A DNA stretch of 64,000 nt from Cryobacterium arcticum. GTDB taxonomy: Bacteria > Actinomycetota > Actinomycetes > Actinomycetales > Microbacteriaceae. Below, in pieces: positions 27,103 through 34,914 of the stretch (the first letter of the stretch is position 1; each line of letters opens with the position of its first letter). Where the stretch lies: assembly GCF_001679725.1 (NCBI RefSeq), contig NZ_CP016282.1, positions 3,906,001-3,970,000 of the forward strand. The letters are read 5' to 3'. Both the position numbers and the translations under genes were made by a program. The notes beneath the pieces are model-generated. The model did not search any database. It saw only the letters and a program-made list of their open reading frames with translations, and had not been told where the DNA came from.

Positions 27103-29352
27103 CTAGAGCGAGCCGCTGCTGCCGGTGGCGCCGGCCATGTGCTTGACCCGGGAGACGATCTCCTGGTGGCGACCGTGCACCATCGGGCGGGCCTGCGGGT
27201 TGCCGAGGTAGCCGCAGGTGCGCTTGACCACGTCGCAGCTGGCCGGGTCGTCGTTGCCGCAGTCGGGGCAGGCGAAGCCGCGGTCGGTGGGGGTGAAGTC
27301 GCCGGCGAAGTCGCACTTGTAGCAGCGGTCGATGGGGGTGTTGGTGCCCAGGTAGCCCACCCGGTCGTAGGCGTAGTCCCAGACGGCTTCGAGGGCCTTG
27401 GGGTTCTGCTGCAGCACGGGGTACTCGCAGTAGTGGATGAAGCCGCCGGAGGAGAACACCGGGTAGTCCTTTTCGAAGTCGAGCTTCTCGAACGGGGTCG
27501 GGTTCTTGCGCACGTCGTAGTGGAAGCTGTTCGTGTAGTAATCCTTGTCGGTGATGTTCTCCACCGAGCCGAACTTGGCCTTGTCGAGGCGGGAGAACCG
27601 GTCGGTCAGGCTCTCGCTCGGAGTCGAATAGACGCTGAACTGGTAGCCGTACTCGGCGGTCCAGGCCTTGGTGTGCGCGTCGAGGGACTTGAGGATGTCG
27701 AGCGTGAACGCCTTCGCCTCGGCGTCGCCCTCCCAGGCGCCGCCGAAGAAGGCCGCGGCCACCTCGTAGAGGCCGATGTATCCCAGCGAGACCGTGGAGC
27801 GGCCGTCCTTGAAGAGGGTGTCGACCGAGTCGGTGCGGGCCAACTGCTGACCGAACGCGCCGTACACGTAGAGGATCGGGGCGTTGGCGGGGGTCGCCTG
27901 CTTGCACCGTTCGATGCGGTAGACCAGCGCGTCACGGGTGATGGCCAGGCGCTCTTCGAGGATGCTCCAGAACTTCGCCTGGTCGCCGGCGGCCTCCAGC
28001 GCGATGCGAGGCAGGTTCACCGTGACCACGCCCAGGTTCATCCGGCCCTCGGAGACGTCGTTCCCCTCGGCGTCGGTCCAGCCCTGGAGGAAGGAGCGGC
28101 AGCCCATCGGCACCTTGAAGCTGCCGGTGATGTCGATGAGCTTGTCGTAACTGAGCACATCCGGGTACATCCGCTTGGTGGAGCACTCCAGCGCGAGCTG
28201 CTTGATGTCGTAGTTCGGGTCGCCCTCGGCGAGGTTGAGGTCGCGCTTGAGCGTGAAGATCAGCTTGGGGAAGATCGCGGTGCGCTTCTCGCTGCCGAGG
28301 CCGTCGATGCGGATCTGCAGGATGGCCCGCTGGATCTCCCGCTCGAACCAGTCGGTGCCCAAGCCGAAGCCGAGCGACACGAACGGGGTCTGCCCGTTCG
28401 AGGTGAACAGCGTGTTGATCTCGTATTCGAGGCTCTGCATCGCGTCGTAGATGTCCTTGCGGGTCTTCTCCTGGGCATAGGCAGTGTGCTGGGACTCGTC
28501 GGCGATCCACTTCTGGGCGTCGGCGAGGTGCTTGGCGAAGTTGGCCCGAGCGTAGGGGGCCAGGAGTTCGTCGGTGCGGTTGGCGGAGCATCCGCCGTAC
28601 TGGCTGGAGGCCACGTTGGCGATGATCTGCGAGATCTGCGCGGTGGCGGTCTGGATGGAGCGGGGCGGCTCCACGTCGGCGTTGCCGATGCGGAAACCCC
28701 GGCTGAGCATGCCTGTGAAGTCGATCAGGCAGCAGTTGGTCATGGGCGCGTAGGGGCTGTAGTCCAGGTCGTGAAAGTGGATGTCGCCCTTCTGGTGGGC
28801 GTTCGAGACGTGCGGCGGCAGCATCTTGTGGCCGATGGCCTTGCCCACGGCCCCGGCGGTGAGGTCGCGCTGGGTGTTGAAGACGTCGCTGTCTTTGTTG
28901 GCATTCTCGTTGACCACGCTGGAGTCTTTGCTGAGCAGGTTGATGATCGAGTGGTTGATGTCGGTGGACTTGCTGCGGGCGAAGTCACGCTGGGTGCGGT
29001 AGCCGATGTACTTCTCGGCCAGGTCGTACTCGTGGCTTTCGAGCAGCGCGTGCTCCACAATGTTCTGCACTTCGTAGATCTTGATGTCGGTGTTGAACCG
29101 GCCGGCGATCTCCCGGTCGACCGCGGCGACGATGTCGACGATCGCCCGGTGCACGAGCGGGGTCATTTCACGGTGGATCTCCACGGCTGCCTTGACCAGG
29201 GCCTCGTACACCTTGGTGTTGTCGAAGGGCACCCGGCGGCCGTCGCGTTTGACGACCTGGATGGCATTCAGCACCGGCGCCGCGAGCGTGTGGGCGACGG
29301 CGTCGTCGCGAGTTGCAGTGGTCGGGGCCGGGGCGCTGGTCGGTGAATTCAC
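27103..29352 (-). CDS. nrdD: Anaerobic ribonucleoside-triphosphate reductase
   Basis: Class III ribonucleotide reductase. GTG start at 29352 (product NSPTSAPAPTTATRDD) gives 749 residues; a -10-like TATGCT ends 7 nt upstream, so the mRNA may be leaderless. Domains: ATP-cone (IQVVKRDGRRVPFDNTKVYE, residues about 33-120), the large radical barrel, a zinc site (CYKCDFAG and CPDCGND), and the glycyl-radical loop KRTCGYLG with Gly at about residue 714. Operon with nrdG; two NrdR boxes lie upstream. Confidence 0.95.
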   Translation of the reverse strand: MNSPTSAPAPTTATRDDAVAHTLAAPVLNAIQVVKRDGRRVPFDNTKVYEALVKAAVEIHREMTPLVHRAIVDIVAAVDREIAGRFNTDIKIYEVQNIVEHALLESHEYDLAEKYIGYRTQRDFARSKSTDINHSIINLLSKDSSVVNENANKDSDVFNTQRDLTAGAVGKAIGHKMLPPHVSNAHQKGDIHFHDLDYSPYAPMTNCCLIDFTGMLSRGFRIGNADVEPPRSIQTATAQISQIIANVASSQYGGCSANRTDELLAPYARANFAKHLADAQKWIADESQHTAYAQEKTRKDIYDAMQSLEYEINTLFTSNGQTPFVSLGFGLGTDWFEREIQRAILQIRIDGLGSEKRTAIFPKLIFTLKRDLNLAEGDPNYDIKQLALECSTKRMYPDVLSYDKLIDITGSFKVPMGCRSFLQGWTDAEGNDVSEGRMNLGVVTVNLPRIALEAAGDQAKFWSILEERLAITRDALVYRIERCKQATPANAPILYVYGAFGQQLARTDSVDTLFKDGRSTVSLGYIGLYEVAAAFFGGAWEGDAEAKAFTLDILKSLDAHTKAWTAEYGYQFSVYSTPSESLTDRFSRLDKAKFGSVENITDKDYYTNSFHYDVRKNPTPFEKLDFEKDYPVFSSGGFIHYCEYPVLQQNPKALEAVWDYAYDRVGYLGTNTPIDRCYKCDFAGDFTPTDRGFACPDCGNDDPASCDVVKRTCGYLGNPQARPMVHGRHQEIVSRVKHMAGATGSSGSL

Positions 29353-29384
29353 GCTCTCAGCATAGGGACGAGGCAGCCGCAAAA

Positions 29385-29400
29385 TCACTATATTTGGGTG
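29385..29400 (-). promoter_or_regulatory. NrdR box 1 upstream of nrdD
   Basis: On the minus strand CACCCAAATATAGTGA agrees with the NrdR consensus acaCwAtATaTwGtgt at the central positions C4, A6, A8-T9-a10-T11-w12-G13-t14-g15. It overlaps the expected -35 region of nrdD. Confidence 0.65.
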
Positions 29401-29416
29401 CCTTTGGTCCCTAGTG

Positions 29417-29432
29417 CCGCTACATGTAGTGG
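29417..29432 (-). promoter_or_regulatory. NrdR box 2 upstream of nrdD
   Basis: CCGCTACATGTAGTGG contains the palindrome CTACATGTAG and keeps the conserved C, A, AT, T and Gtg positions of NrdR sites. It starts 32 bp from box 1, three helical turns, the usual spacing of NrdR pairs. The rest of the 300-bp gap (29433-29652) holds two short palindromes, TGCACATGTGTGCA at 29487-29500 and GACACGCC-TC-GGCGTGTC at 29504-29521, and the GGAAAGGAA ribosome site of the next gene. Confidence 0.7.
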
Positions 29433-29652
29433 TCGGGTCGACCGGATGGCCGGAAACACGCCGCACGATCCGGCCGCGCGCTCCGCTGCACATGTGTGCA
29501 TCTGACACGCCTCGGCGTGTCTCAAATCCACAAAGATTGAGGGTTCGATCGATGCCCGAATGTCAGCCGGAGCGGCAAGGATGGAAAGGGGCAGAAGCTG
29601 GCCGTGCACCATCGTCTGAGCGCAACTGCCTCACCGGAAAGGAACCGATCCC

Positions 29653-30807
29653 ATGACCCGCACCACCCCGGCCGTGATCGTCTTCGATGTCAACGAAACC
29701 CTCTCGGACATGTCGGCCATGAAGGCCCGGTTCGTGCAGGTCGGTGCGCCGGCCCACCTCGCGTCGGCCTGGTTTGCGGCACTGCTGCGGGACGGTTTCG
29801 CCCTCGCCGCCGCGGGCGGCACGGCGCCGTTCTCGGTGATCGGGTCCGAACTGCTGCGCCAGGTGCTGCGCGATGTGCCCCTCATGCGCGAGCCCGATGA
29901 AGCCGTGGAGCACATCATGGCCGGGTTCGGTCTGCTCAAGCTGCACTCCGATGTGCCCGAGGGCGTGCGCGCTTTGATGGGCTCCGGGATGCGCCTGGTC
30001 ACGCTGTCGAACGGGTCCGCGGAGGTGGCGCGGTCGCTGCTGGCCGCGGCCGAGCTCGAGGGCCACTTCGAGGCGCTGCTCAGCGTCGAGGACGCCGGGG
30101 CGTGGAAGCCGATGCGGGCCGCGTACGACTATGCGGCCCAGGCCTGCGGCGTGCGTCCGGCCGAGCTGTTGCTCGTGGCGGTGCACCCCTGGGACATCCA
30201 CGGGGCCGCCGAGGCCGGCCTGGCCACCGCCTGGCTGAACCGCGCCGGCGACACCTACCCGAGTTATTTCACGGCCCCCGACTACACGGTGACCCGCCTG
30301 GCCGAGCTGGCCACCCTGCTGGCGGATGCGCCCACCCCGGATGCGCCGGACTCCACCCCGGACGACCCGGCCGAGGGCCTCGTCGTCGTCACCGAGAGCG
30401 GATCGGGCGGCTACGCCCAGCAGATCACCGTGGGCCCGCACCGGCTCGCCGCCGATGAGCCCCGGCCCATCGGCACCGACACCGGGTCGTCCCCCTACGA
30501 TCTGGTGCTGGCCGGCCTCGGTGCGTGCACCTCGATGACCGTGCGCATGTACGCGGAGCGCAAGAAGTGGCCGCTGGAGAAGGTCACGGTGACCCTCCGG
30601 CACAACCGGGTGCACGCCAAGGACTGCGCCGACTGCGAGACCGTGGTCGGGCAGATCGACCACATCGAACGGGTCCTCCGGTTCGAGGGAGACCTCGATG
30701 AGGACCAGCGTCAGCGGCTGGCCGAGATCGCCGACAAGTGCCCGGTGCACCGCACGCTGCACTCGGAGATCATCGTGCACACCGCCGTCGCGGACGCATC
30801 CGAATAA
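29653..30807 (+). CDS. HAD (haloacid dehalogenase type II-like) - OsmC fusion protein
   Basis: 384 residues in one frame. Residues about 7-220 are a HAD hydrolase: nucleophile Asp in VIVFDVNETLSD, LVTLSNGS (motif II), WKPMRAAYDYAAQ (motif III Lys), VAVHPWDIHGA (motif IV). A linker rich in Ala, Pro and Asp (about 222-240) leads to an OsmC-like domain (about 243-380) with the peroxidatic and resolving Cys in LGACTSMTVRMYAERKKWPL and DKCPVHRTL. OsmC proteins reduce organic hydroperoxides. The fusion joins two normally separate proteins; the HAD substrate is unknown. Confidence 0.87.
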   Translation: MTRTTPAVIVFDVNETLSDMSAMKARFVQVGAPAHLASAWFAALLRDGFALAAAGGTAPFSVIGSELLRQVLRDVPLMREPDEAVEHIMAGFGLLKLHSDVPEGVRALMGSGMRLVTLSNGSAEVARSLLAAAELEGHFEALLSVEDAGAWKPMRAAYDYAAQACGVRPAELLLVAVHPWDIHGAAEAGLATAWLNRAGDTYPSYFTAPDYTVTRLAELATLLADAPTPDAPDSTPDDPAEGLVVVTESGSGGYAQQITVGPHRLAADEPRPIGTDTGSSPYDLVLAGLGACTSMTVRMYAERKKWPLEKVTVTLRHNRVHAKDCADCETVVGQIDHIERVLRFEGDLDEDQRQRLAEIADKCPVHRTLHSEIIVHTAVADASE

Positions 30808-30813
30808 GAACGG

Positions 30814-31335
30814 TCAGTGGACGCGCACGGCCTCGTTGTGCTCAACGAGATGCCAGGTCGCGCCCTCGTCGTCGCTCACCCAGCCTTCCCAGGTGTAGCC
30901 GTCCTCGGTGATGGAGGTGAAGTTCCAGCGCACCGGGCGGCCGTCGGTGCCCGTGCCGTCCTGGCGCAGGCCGTTGCGGTACGGGGTGGCGATGAGGTGG
31001 CAGTACTCGCCGAGGGTCGGGGCGAAGTAGCTCACCCGCCAGGCGCCGGCCAGCTGGTCGTAGACCCGCACGGCGGTCGCCACGGTCTCGAAGCCCGACG
31101 GATGCGTGTCGCTGGCCACGACCTCCACGTCCTGCACCGCGCGGCCGTCGAGGATGAACTGCACGATCCAGGTGAAGTCCCGTTCGGTCCACTCCCCCGT
31201 GGCCTCGTCGAGCCGGCTGCCGTGGGCTGCCCAGGTGCCCACGAGCTGGCCGAAGCGGCGCATACGCCCGGGGTATTCCGGGGTCGGACCGTCGGCGATC
31301 AGCGCCTCGGCAAAACGGGACTCTGAGGTGGTCAT
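30814..31335 (-). CDS. Conserved protein of unknown function, lipocalin/DUF1579-like pattern
   Basis: 173 residues, tryptophan-rich beta-strand pattern: QLVGTWAAHGSRLDEATGEW, FTWIVQFILDGRAVQD, YEGxW-like repeats such as DGYTWEGWVSDDEGATWHLV. This alternation resembles small beta-barrel proteins that bind lipophilic molecules, but no family can be assigned with certainty. It lies between the HAD-OsmC gene (convergent) and dcd, from which it is separated by a large inverted repeat. Confidence 0.65.
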   Translation of the reverse strand: MTTSESRFAEALIADGPTPEYPGRMRRFGQLVGTWAAHGSRLDEATGEWTERDFTWIVQFILDGRAVQDVEVVASDTHPSGFETVATAVRVYDQLAGAWRVSYFAPTLGEYCHLIATPYRNGLRQDGTGTDGRPVRWNFTSITEDGYTWEGWVSDDEGATWHLVEHNEAVRVH

Positions 31336-31391
31336 GCCCCGATTTTACCGGGCGCACGTAACACGCGCATGAACAGGGTGTTCCGCATCCC

Positions 31392-31450
31392 GCGAACTGC
31401 GAGAAAAGCACCCAAAAACACCCCCGGGAGGGGCTCTTCTCTCAGTTCGC
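31392..31450 (-). terminator. Inverted repeat/terminator after dcd
   Basis: Arms at 31392-31409 and 31433-31450 match at 16 of 18 bases (core GCGAACTG ... CAGTTCGC). On the minus strand the inner CCCCTCCCGGGGG followed by TGTTTTT would end dcd transcription. A direct repeat of TTCGCGAGGGG lies next to it (31446-31469). Confidence 0.6.
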
Positions 31451-31469
31451 GAGGGGGTTCGCGAGGGGC

Positions 31470-32075
31470 TTAGGCGCCGAGGCTGCCGGCATCCGTTGCG
31501 GTGGTGTCGGTGCGGTGAAAGTTGAGGTGCGAGCGGGATGCGGTGGGGCCGCGCTGGCCCTGATACCGGGAGAGGTAGGAGGCCGAGCCGTAGGGCTTTT
31601 CGGCCGGCGAGCTGAGCTGGAAGAAGCAGAGCTGGCCGATCTTCATGCCCGGCCACAGCTTGATCGGCAGGGTGGCCACGTTGCTCAGCTCGAGGGTGAC
31701 GTGCCCGGTGAAGCCCGGGTCGATGAACCCGGCGGTGGAGTGGGTGAGCAGGCCTAGCCGTCCTAGAGAGCTCTTGCCCTCGAGACGGGCGGCCACGTCG
31801 TCGGGCAGGGTGACGGACTCGAAGGTGGCGCCGAGCACGAACTCGCCCGGGTGCAGGATGAAGGGTTCGTCGCCCTTGGCCTCGATCAGCCGGGTGAGTT
31901 CGGGCTGGTCTTCGGCTGGGTCGATGAACGGGTACTTGTGGTTGTCGAACAACCGGAAGAACCGGTCCAGCCGCACGTCGATGCTCGACGGCTGGATCAT
32001 GTCTGGGTCGTAGGGGGCGAGCGCGATTCGTTCCGCGTCGATCTGGGCCTTGATGTCACGATCCGAGAGAAGCAC
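31470..32075 (-). CDS. dcd: dCTP deaminase
   Basis: Makes dUTP (or directly dUMP in bifunctional members such as that of Mycobacterium tuberculosis) for thymidylate synthesis. 201 residues. Motifs: [43 protein letters not shown], and [21 protein letters not shown] with the catalytic Glu. The ATG at 32075 begins the typical [12 protein letters not shown]. Whether it is bifunctional cannot be read with certainty. It lies 70 bp from the tRNA-Gly gene and is the last chromosomal protein gene before the prophage. Confidence 0.95.
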   Translation of the reverse strand: MLLSDRDIKAQIDAERIALAPYDPDMIQPSSIDVRLDRFFRLFDNHKYPFIDPAEDQPELTRLIEAKGDEPFILHPGEFVLGATFESVTLPDDVAARLEGKSSLGRLGLLTHSTAGFIDPGFTGHVTLELSNVATLPIKLWPGMKIGQLCFFQLSSPAEKPYGSASYLSRYQGQRGPTASRSHLNFHRTDTTATDAGSLGA

Positions 32076-32144
32076 GCTGCCAGCCTATAGGCGCAAGTCT
32101 TGATAGGCTGGCACGGTTCCATGCGGCTTCGGCGGCCTGGACGC

Positions 32145-32218
32145 GCGGATGTAGTTCAATGGTAGAACTTCAGCTTCCCAAGCTGATAGCGCGGGTTCGA
32201 TTCCCGTCATCCGCTCCA
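32145..32218 (+). tRNA. tRNA-Gly (anticodon CCC), prophage integration site
   Basis: Acceptor GCGGATG (32145-32151) pairs with CATCCGC (32208-32214), U discriminator, encoded CCA. Anticodon stem TCAGC/GCTGA with loop TTCCCAA gives anticodon CCC. T-arm GCGGGTTCGATTCCCGT is canonical. A tyrosine integrase gene ends 64 bp downstream, so the 3' half of this gene is the likely attachment core. Confidence 0.96.
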
Positions 32219-32230
32219 CGACTGGGATGC

Positions 32231-32265
32231 AAGCCCCTTCGGCCTTCGGGCTGGAGGGGCTTTTT
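32231..32265 (+). terminator. Terminator after tRNA-Gly
   Basis: AAGCCCCT (32231-32238) pairs with AGGGGCTT (32255-32262), inner GGCC/GG loop, followed by TTTTT. On the other strand it may end the integrase transcript, whose stop lies at 32282. Confidence 0.85.
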
Positions 32266-32281
32266 CATGTAGATCCGCTAT

Positions 32282-33430
32282 TTACTCGCTGTTTTCAGCG
32301 AAAACATCCAGCACAGATGCCCGGTCGGGCCGCGCCATGTGCAGCTCCACGTAGTGCTTCGAGGTCACTGCCACGTCCTTATGCCCAAGCTGATCCTTTG
32401 CCGCTTCCATGTCCACCTCAGCCTCGAGCAGGTTTGCCACGGCCTTCCGGCACGCCTTCGTGGTCATCCACTCCACGGCTGTTCCCTTGACCGCGACCGC
32501 CCACTGTGCGCGCACGTTCTCGGGCCAGCGGAGTGTACCCGTCGCGGAGCCGAACACCCATGGGCAGTGCGACTCCACTCGCCGGCGCACCAGCATGTCT
32601 ACAGCGAACTGTGGCAGCGACAGCGTGCGGTTGGACGAGTCGGACTTGGGTATCTCCTGGCGGACGATGCCCACCCCGCGCACCCGCGTCACTGTGCCCG
32701 TGATCCGGACAGTTCCGTTTGCGAGGTCAACGTCGTGCGCCCAGCGCAACGCGAGGACTTCGCCAATACGCGCCCCGGACCCCACGAGCATGTCGCCGAT
32801 ATCAGCGAGGTCGTGCATGGCGTCACTACGCCCGCCCCCGCGATTGTCGAACGCCCTCAGGGCAACCCGGAGTGCCCGCACGTCCTCGACGGCCGGCGCA
32901 CGGACCACATGTGTCTCGACGGACGGCAGGAGCAGGCTCTTGCCCACGTTGGCCTCCGCGGCGCCCATGCGGACAGCGAGCCCGAACATGCCCGTCAGAA
33001 CTACCCCGAGCATCCGCGACTGCGCGGGGGACTTCACCGCGACGAGATCGACCAGGCGTTGCATTCTTGGCACGGATGCTTCCCGGATCCGCACTGACCC
33101 GATGGACTTGTCCACGTGCGCCCGGACGGTCGCAGCGTAGCGTTCCTTGGTCGCGGCTGCCCGCTTGGACTTCTGAATCTCCGCGAGCCACTGTGCGCCA
33201 AGCTGAGACATCAGGGAATCCCTGGTGAGGTATTCGGTCGATGGCGCGAGCCTGTCGCGCAGGGCCTCGCGCAGCGCGTTGTCAGCGGCGGATGGGGTGG
33301 CACCGGATCGTTGTGCTTTCCGTGTCACCCCATCCGCATCTCGGAAGTAGGCGACAGAAGTCGGCACGCCCTTGATCGTCGTGCGTCGAATGCTGCCCCA
33401 TGTGTCCAGGGGCAGGGGTGGTCTAGGCAT
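32282..33430 (-). CDS. int: Phage tyrosine integrase with altered box II
   Basis: Site-specific recombinase, 382 residues. Arm-binding and core-binding regions (about 1-170; WLAEIQKSKRAAATKERYAA) precede the catalytic domain: R221 in SGARIGEVLALRW, K262 in EIPKSDSSNRTL, R328 in TTKACRKAV, H350 in LGHKD and nucleophile Y360 in SKHYVEL. The position of the usual first His of HxxR is K325. Integration into the adjacent tRNA-Gly is inferred from position. Its ATG overlaps the end of the small gene at 33423-33608. Confidence 0.93.
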   Translation of the reverse strand: MPRPPLPLDTWGSIRRTTIKGVPTSVAYFRDADGVTRKAQRSGATPSAADNALREALRDRLAPSTEYLTRDSLMSQLGAQWLAEIQKSKRAAATKERYAATVRAHVDKSIGSVRIREASVPRMQRLVDLVAVKSPAQSRMLGVVLTGMFGLAVRMGAAEANVGKSLLLPSVETHVVRAPAVEDVRALRVALRAFDNRGGGRSDAMHDLADIGDMLVGSGARIGEVLALRWAHDVDLANGTVRITGTVTRVRGVGIVRQEIPKSDSSNRTLSLPQFAVDMLVRRRVESHCPWVFGSATGTLRWPENVRAQWAVAVKGTAVEWMTTKACRKAVANLLEAEVDMEAAKDQLGHKDVAVTSKHYVELHMARPDRASVLDVFAENSE

Positions 33431-33608
33431 ATTCGAGTGCCGCAGCTATAGCCGCTTCCTCGTCGTCGGGGGTGAGCCCGTCGTGCACCACGATGGTGTC
33501 GAAATCTGCCAGCCAGATGGAGGCGGCGTCGGTGAGCTTGCGGTAGATGATGCCAACCCCGAGTGCCTGAGCGCGCTCACGGGGTGTGGCCGGGTCGGGG
33601 TGCTTCAT
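33423..33608 (-). CDS. Small phage protein of unknown function
   Basis: 61 residues: GVGIIYRKLTDAASIWLADF then DTIVVHDGLTPDDEEAAIAA. The segment resembles the N-terminal part of ImmA/IrrE-type proteins (which pair with phage repressors) but lacks the HExxH metal motif, so it would be a remnant or only a look-alike. It overlaps the repressor gene upstream by 4 bp and the integrase start by 8 bp, so all three are probably one transcript. Confidence 0.6.
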   Translation of the reverse strand: MKHPDPATPRERAQALGVGIIYRKLTDAASIWLADFDTIVVHDGLTPDDEEAAIAAALEYA

Positions 33609-33958
33609 TGCAGGGTCGACTTCTCTCTCGGTGTTGCGGTTGCGTTCGACAGCGCCTCGATCTGACTTGCGGTCATGTCGTAGGGGCTATCAGGAGTATC
33701 CGGGAGGGTGCCGACATGGCGGCGTGCGAGCGCGACGAATTCGAACGGGTCCAGGTCAAATAGGCGGGCGATCGCGTCGATGTCTTTCGTGGTCCAGGAG
33801 TAGCGCCCGTTGACACGGTGCGACACGGTTACCTGGGATGTTCCGATTGCTGCCGCAATGGCCTGCTGGGTGATGTCGGGGTGAGCTTTGCGCTGTGCCG
33901 CGATCTCCAGGCTGATGGCCCGTGAGAAGTAACCGGGCTTGGTCTGCGTTTCTTTCAT
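33605..33958 (-). CDS. HTH (XRE-type) regulator, probable immunity repressor
   Basis: 117 residues from ATG 33958. HTH at about residues 28-60: DITQQAIAAAIGTSQVTVSH then RVNGRYSWTTKDIDAIARLF. Position between the integrase and a divergent Cro-like gene is that of a phage repressor. No peptidase domain follows, so it is not a RecA-cleaved LexA-type repressor. The divergent interval 33959-34112 carries the probable operators. Confidence 0.82.
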   Translation of the reverse strand: MKETQTKPGYFSRAISLEIAAQRKAHPDITQQAIAAAIGTSQVTVSHRVNGRYSWTTKDIDAIARLFDLDPFEFVALARRHVGTLPDTPDSPYDMTASQIEALSNATATPREKSTLQ

Positions 33959-34017
33959 TCCCCCACCATAAACGGATTTATATAAACACAATAGTCCTTC
34001 GATGGCCCCCGTTCAGG

Positions 34018-34032
34018 AAACTTTCAAAGTTT
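34018..34032. promoter_or_regulatory. Palindrome in the repressor/Cro interval
   Basis: AAACTTTCAAAGTTT is a perfect 7-1-7 inverted repeat in the middle of the 154-bp divergent region. The same region has TTTATATAAA (33977-33986), the likely -10 area of the leftward repressor promoter, and two TATAAA boxes (34086 and 34100). The one at 34100-34105 ends 7 nt before the rightward ATG, which suggests a leaderless cro-like mRNA. Confidence 0.6.
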
Positions 34033-34112
34033 TTTGAGTAGAGAGGAACGAAACTGCGACACGCGGTCGGAGTGGTAGCGACTGGTATAAACCTGTTGCT
34101 ATAAATGTTCTT

Positions 34113-34376
34113 ATGAACACACCGACTCCCCCGGCAGCTACGGCGCCGGCCAATACCCTGGCGGCGCTGCTGCCCGTCGCAATCCGCGCCGAGCTTCTGG
34201 CGCAGGGCCTCACGCAGAAAACGCTCTGTGATGCATGGAGTGTTACCCAGCCGGCCGTTTCCGTCAAGCTCTCGGGCAAGACACGGATCACCGATACTCA
34301 GGTTGAGCAGGCCGCATACGCCCTCGGCATGAGCCCGTTCGATCTGATCGCCCGCGCCGGTCAAATCGCCGCGTAA
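34113..34376 (+). CDS. Cro-like HTH protein
   Basis: 87 residues. A Pro/Ala-rich first 15 residues precede an HTH: AELLAQGLTQKTLCDAWSVT, QPAVSVKLSGKTRITDTQVE, then AAYALGMSPFDLIARA. Divergent from the repressor, first rightward gene. Its stop overlaps the next start (TAATG). Confidence 0.82.
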   Translation: MNTPTPPAATAPANTLAALLPVAIRAELLAQGLTQKTLCDAWSVTQPAVSVKLSGKTRITDTQVEQAAYALGMSPFDLIARAGQIAA

Positions 34377-34582
34377 TGTCTGCCTCCCGGATCATCCTCG
34401 GCCCTGAGCAGGTCCGCGAAAAGACGGGCCATGCGGTACAGACGCTGTATCACTGGCGCACTCTCTCCAAGCAGCAGGGCAAGCTCGTCGGCCCTCGCTC
34501 GTTCAAGCTAGGTCGTCTCGTTCGTTACTACGAAGACGATGTTGACGCGTGGATTGCGGAACAGGCCAAAGCCTCCGCGTAA
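34376..34582 (+). CDS. Small winged-helix/AlpA-type DNA-binding protein, possible excisionase
   Basis: 68 residues: VREKTGHAVQTLYHWRTLSK, GPRSFKLGRLVRYYEDDVDA, WIAEQAKASA. The GxxxxY.W...G...P.....GR..RY...D...W pattern is that of helix_turn_helix_17/excisionase proteins. Overlaps the Cro-like gene by 1 bp. Either excision factor or early regulator. Confidence 0.8.
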   Translation: MSASRIILGPEQVREKTGHAVQTLYHWRTLSKQQGKLVGPRSFKLGRLVRYYEDDVDAWIAEQAKASA

Positions 34583-34596
34583 CACCCCCACATTCT

Positions 34597-34617
34597 TGCC
34601 CCTCGTCTTGAGGGGCA
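34597..34617 (+). terminator. Hairpin after the early HTH genes
   Basis: TGCCCCTC (34597-34604), loop GTCTT, GAGGGGCA (34610-34617): perfect 8-bp stem 15 bp after the stop codon. No T tract, so attenuation rather than efficient termination is likely. A TTGACA (34701-34706) further on may belong to a new promoter, though no clear -10 box follows at the normal distance. Confidence 0.5.
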
Positions 34618-34760
34618 TCCGCCGGCGTGCCCGCACGCCCTGATGAACCCCATGCCACACGCCGCCTCCGGGTCCGCGTGAAGGAGGGGGCGCACGAACC
34701 TTGACAACTCCACATTGATATCCCGAACGAAATGAGAAGGGATGCCCGCCGCATAGCAAA

Positions 34761-34821
34761 ACGGTCGGGAGCGGGTAGGAGAACCCGCAGATCCCCCTGT
34801 AATGCAGGGGATACCGGCCGT
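34761..34821 (+). ncRNA. Three-way-junction fold in a 433-bp gene-free gap
   Basis: The gap 34583-35015 has no credible reading frame on either strand. Inside it ACGGTCGG (34761-34768) pairs with CCGGCCGT (34814-34821, one G-U), enclosing two hairpins: GCGGGT/ACCCGC (34771-34788) and CCCCTG/CAGGGG (34794-34810). Such a closed three-armed fold in an otherwise packed phage genome suggests a small RNA or a structured leader. Function unknown. Confidence 0.5.
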
Positions 34822-34914
34822 CGATGACCGCACCAGCGAGATCGAAGGCACCCCGGGGGCAGGTGGCCCGGTAAGCAATCCACCCAGCGGCAACGAGAGC
34901 CGCACAGTTTCACC

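Noticed and set aside
31392..31450. Mobile element ends
   Set aside because: The inverted repeat is best explained as the dcd terminator region; no open frame or target duplication lies within it.
33423..33608. ImmA-type metallopeptidase
   Set aside because: Only a vague N-terminal likeness; the HExxH motif is missing and the protein is too short.
34503..34913. Minus-strand reading frames over the 34.6-34.9 kb gap
   Set aside because: Cys/Arg/Pro-rich composition without family features or ribosome sites; they overlap strong RNA folds and run against the transcription of the region.
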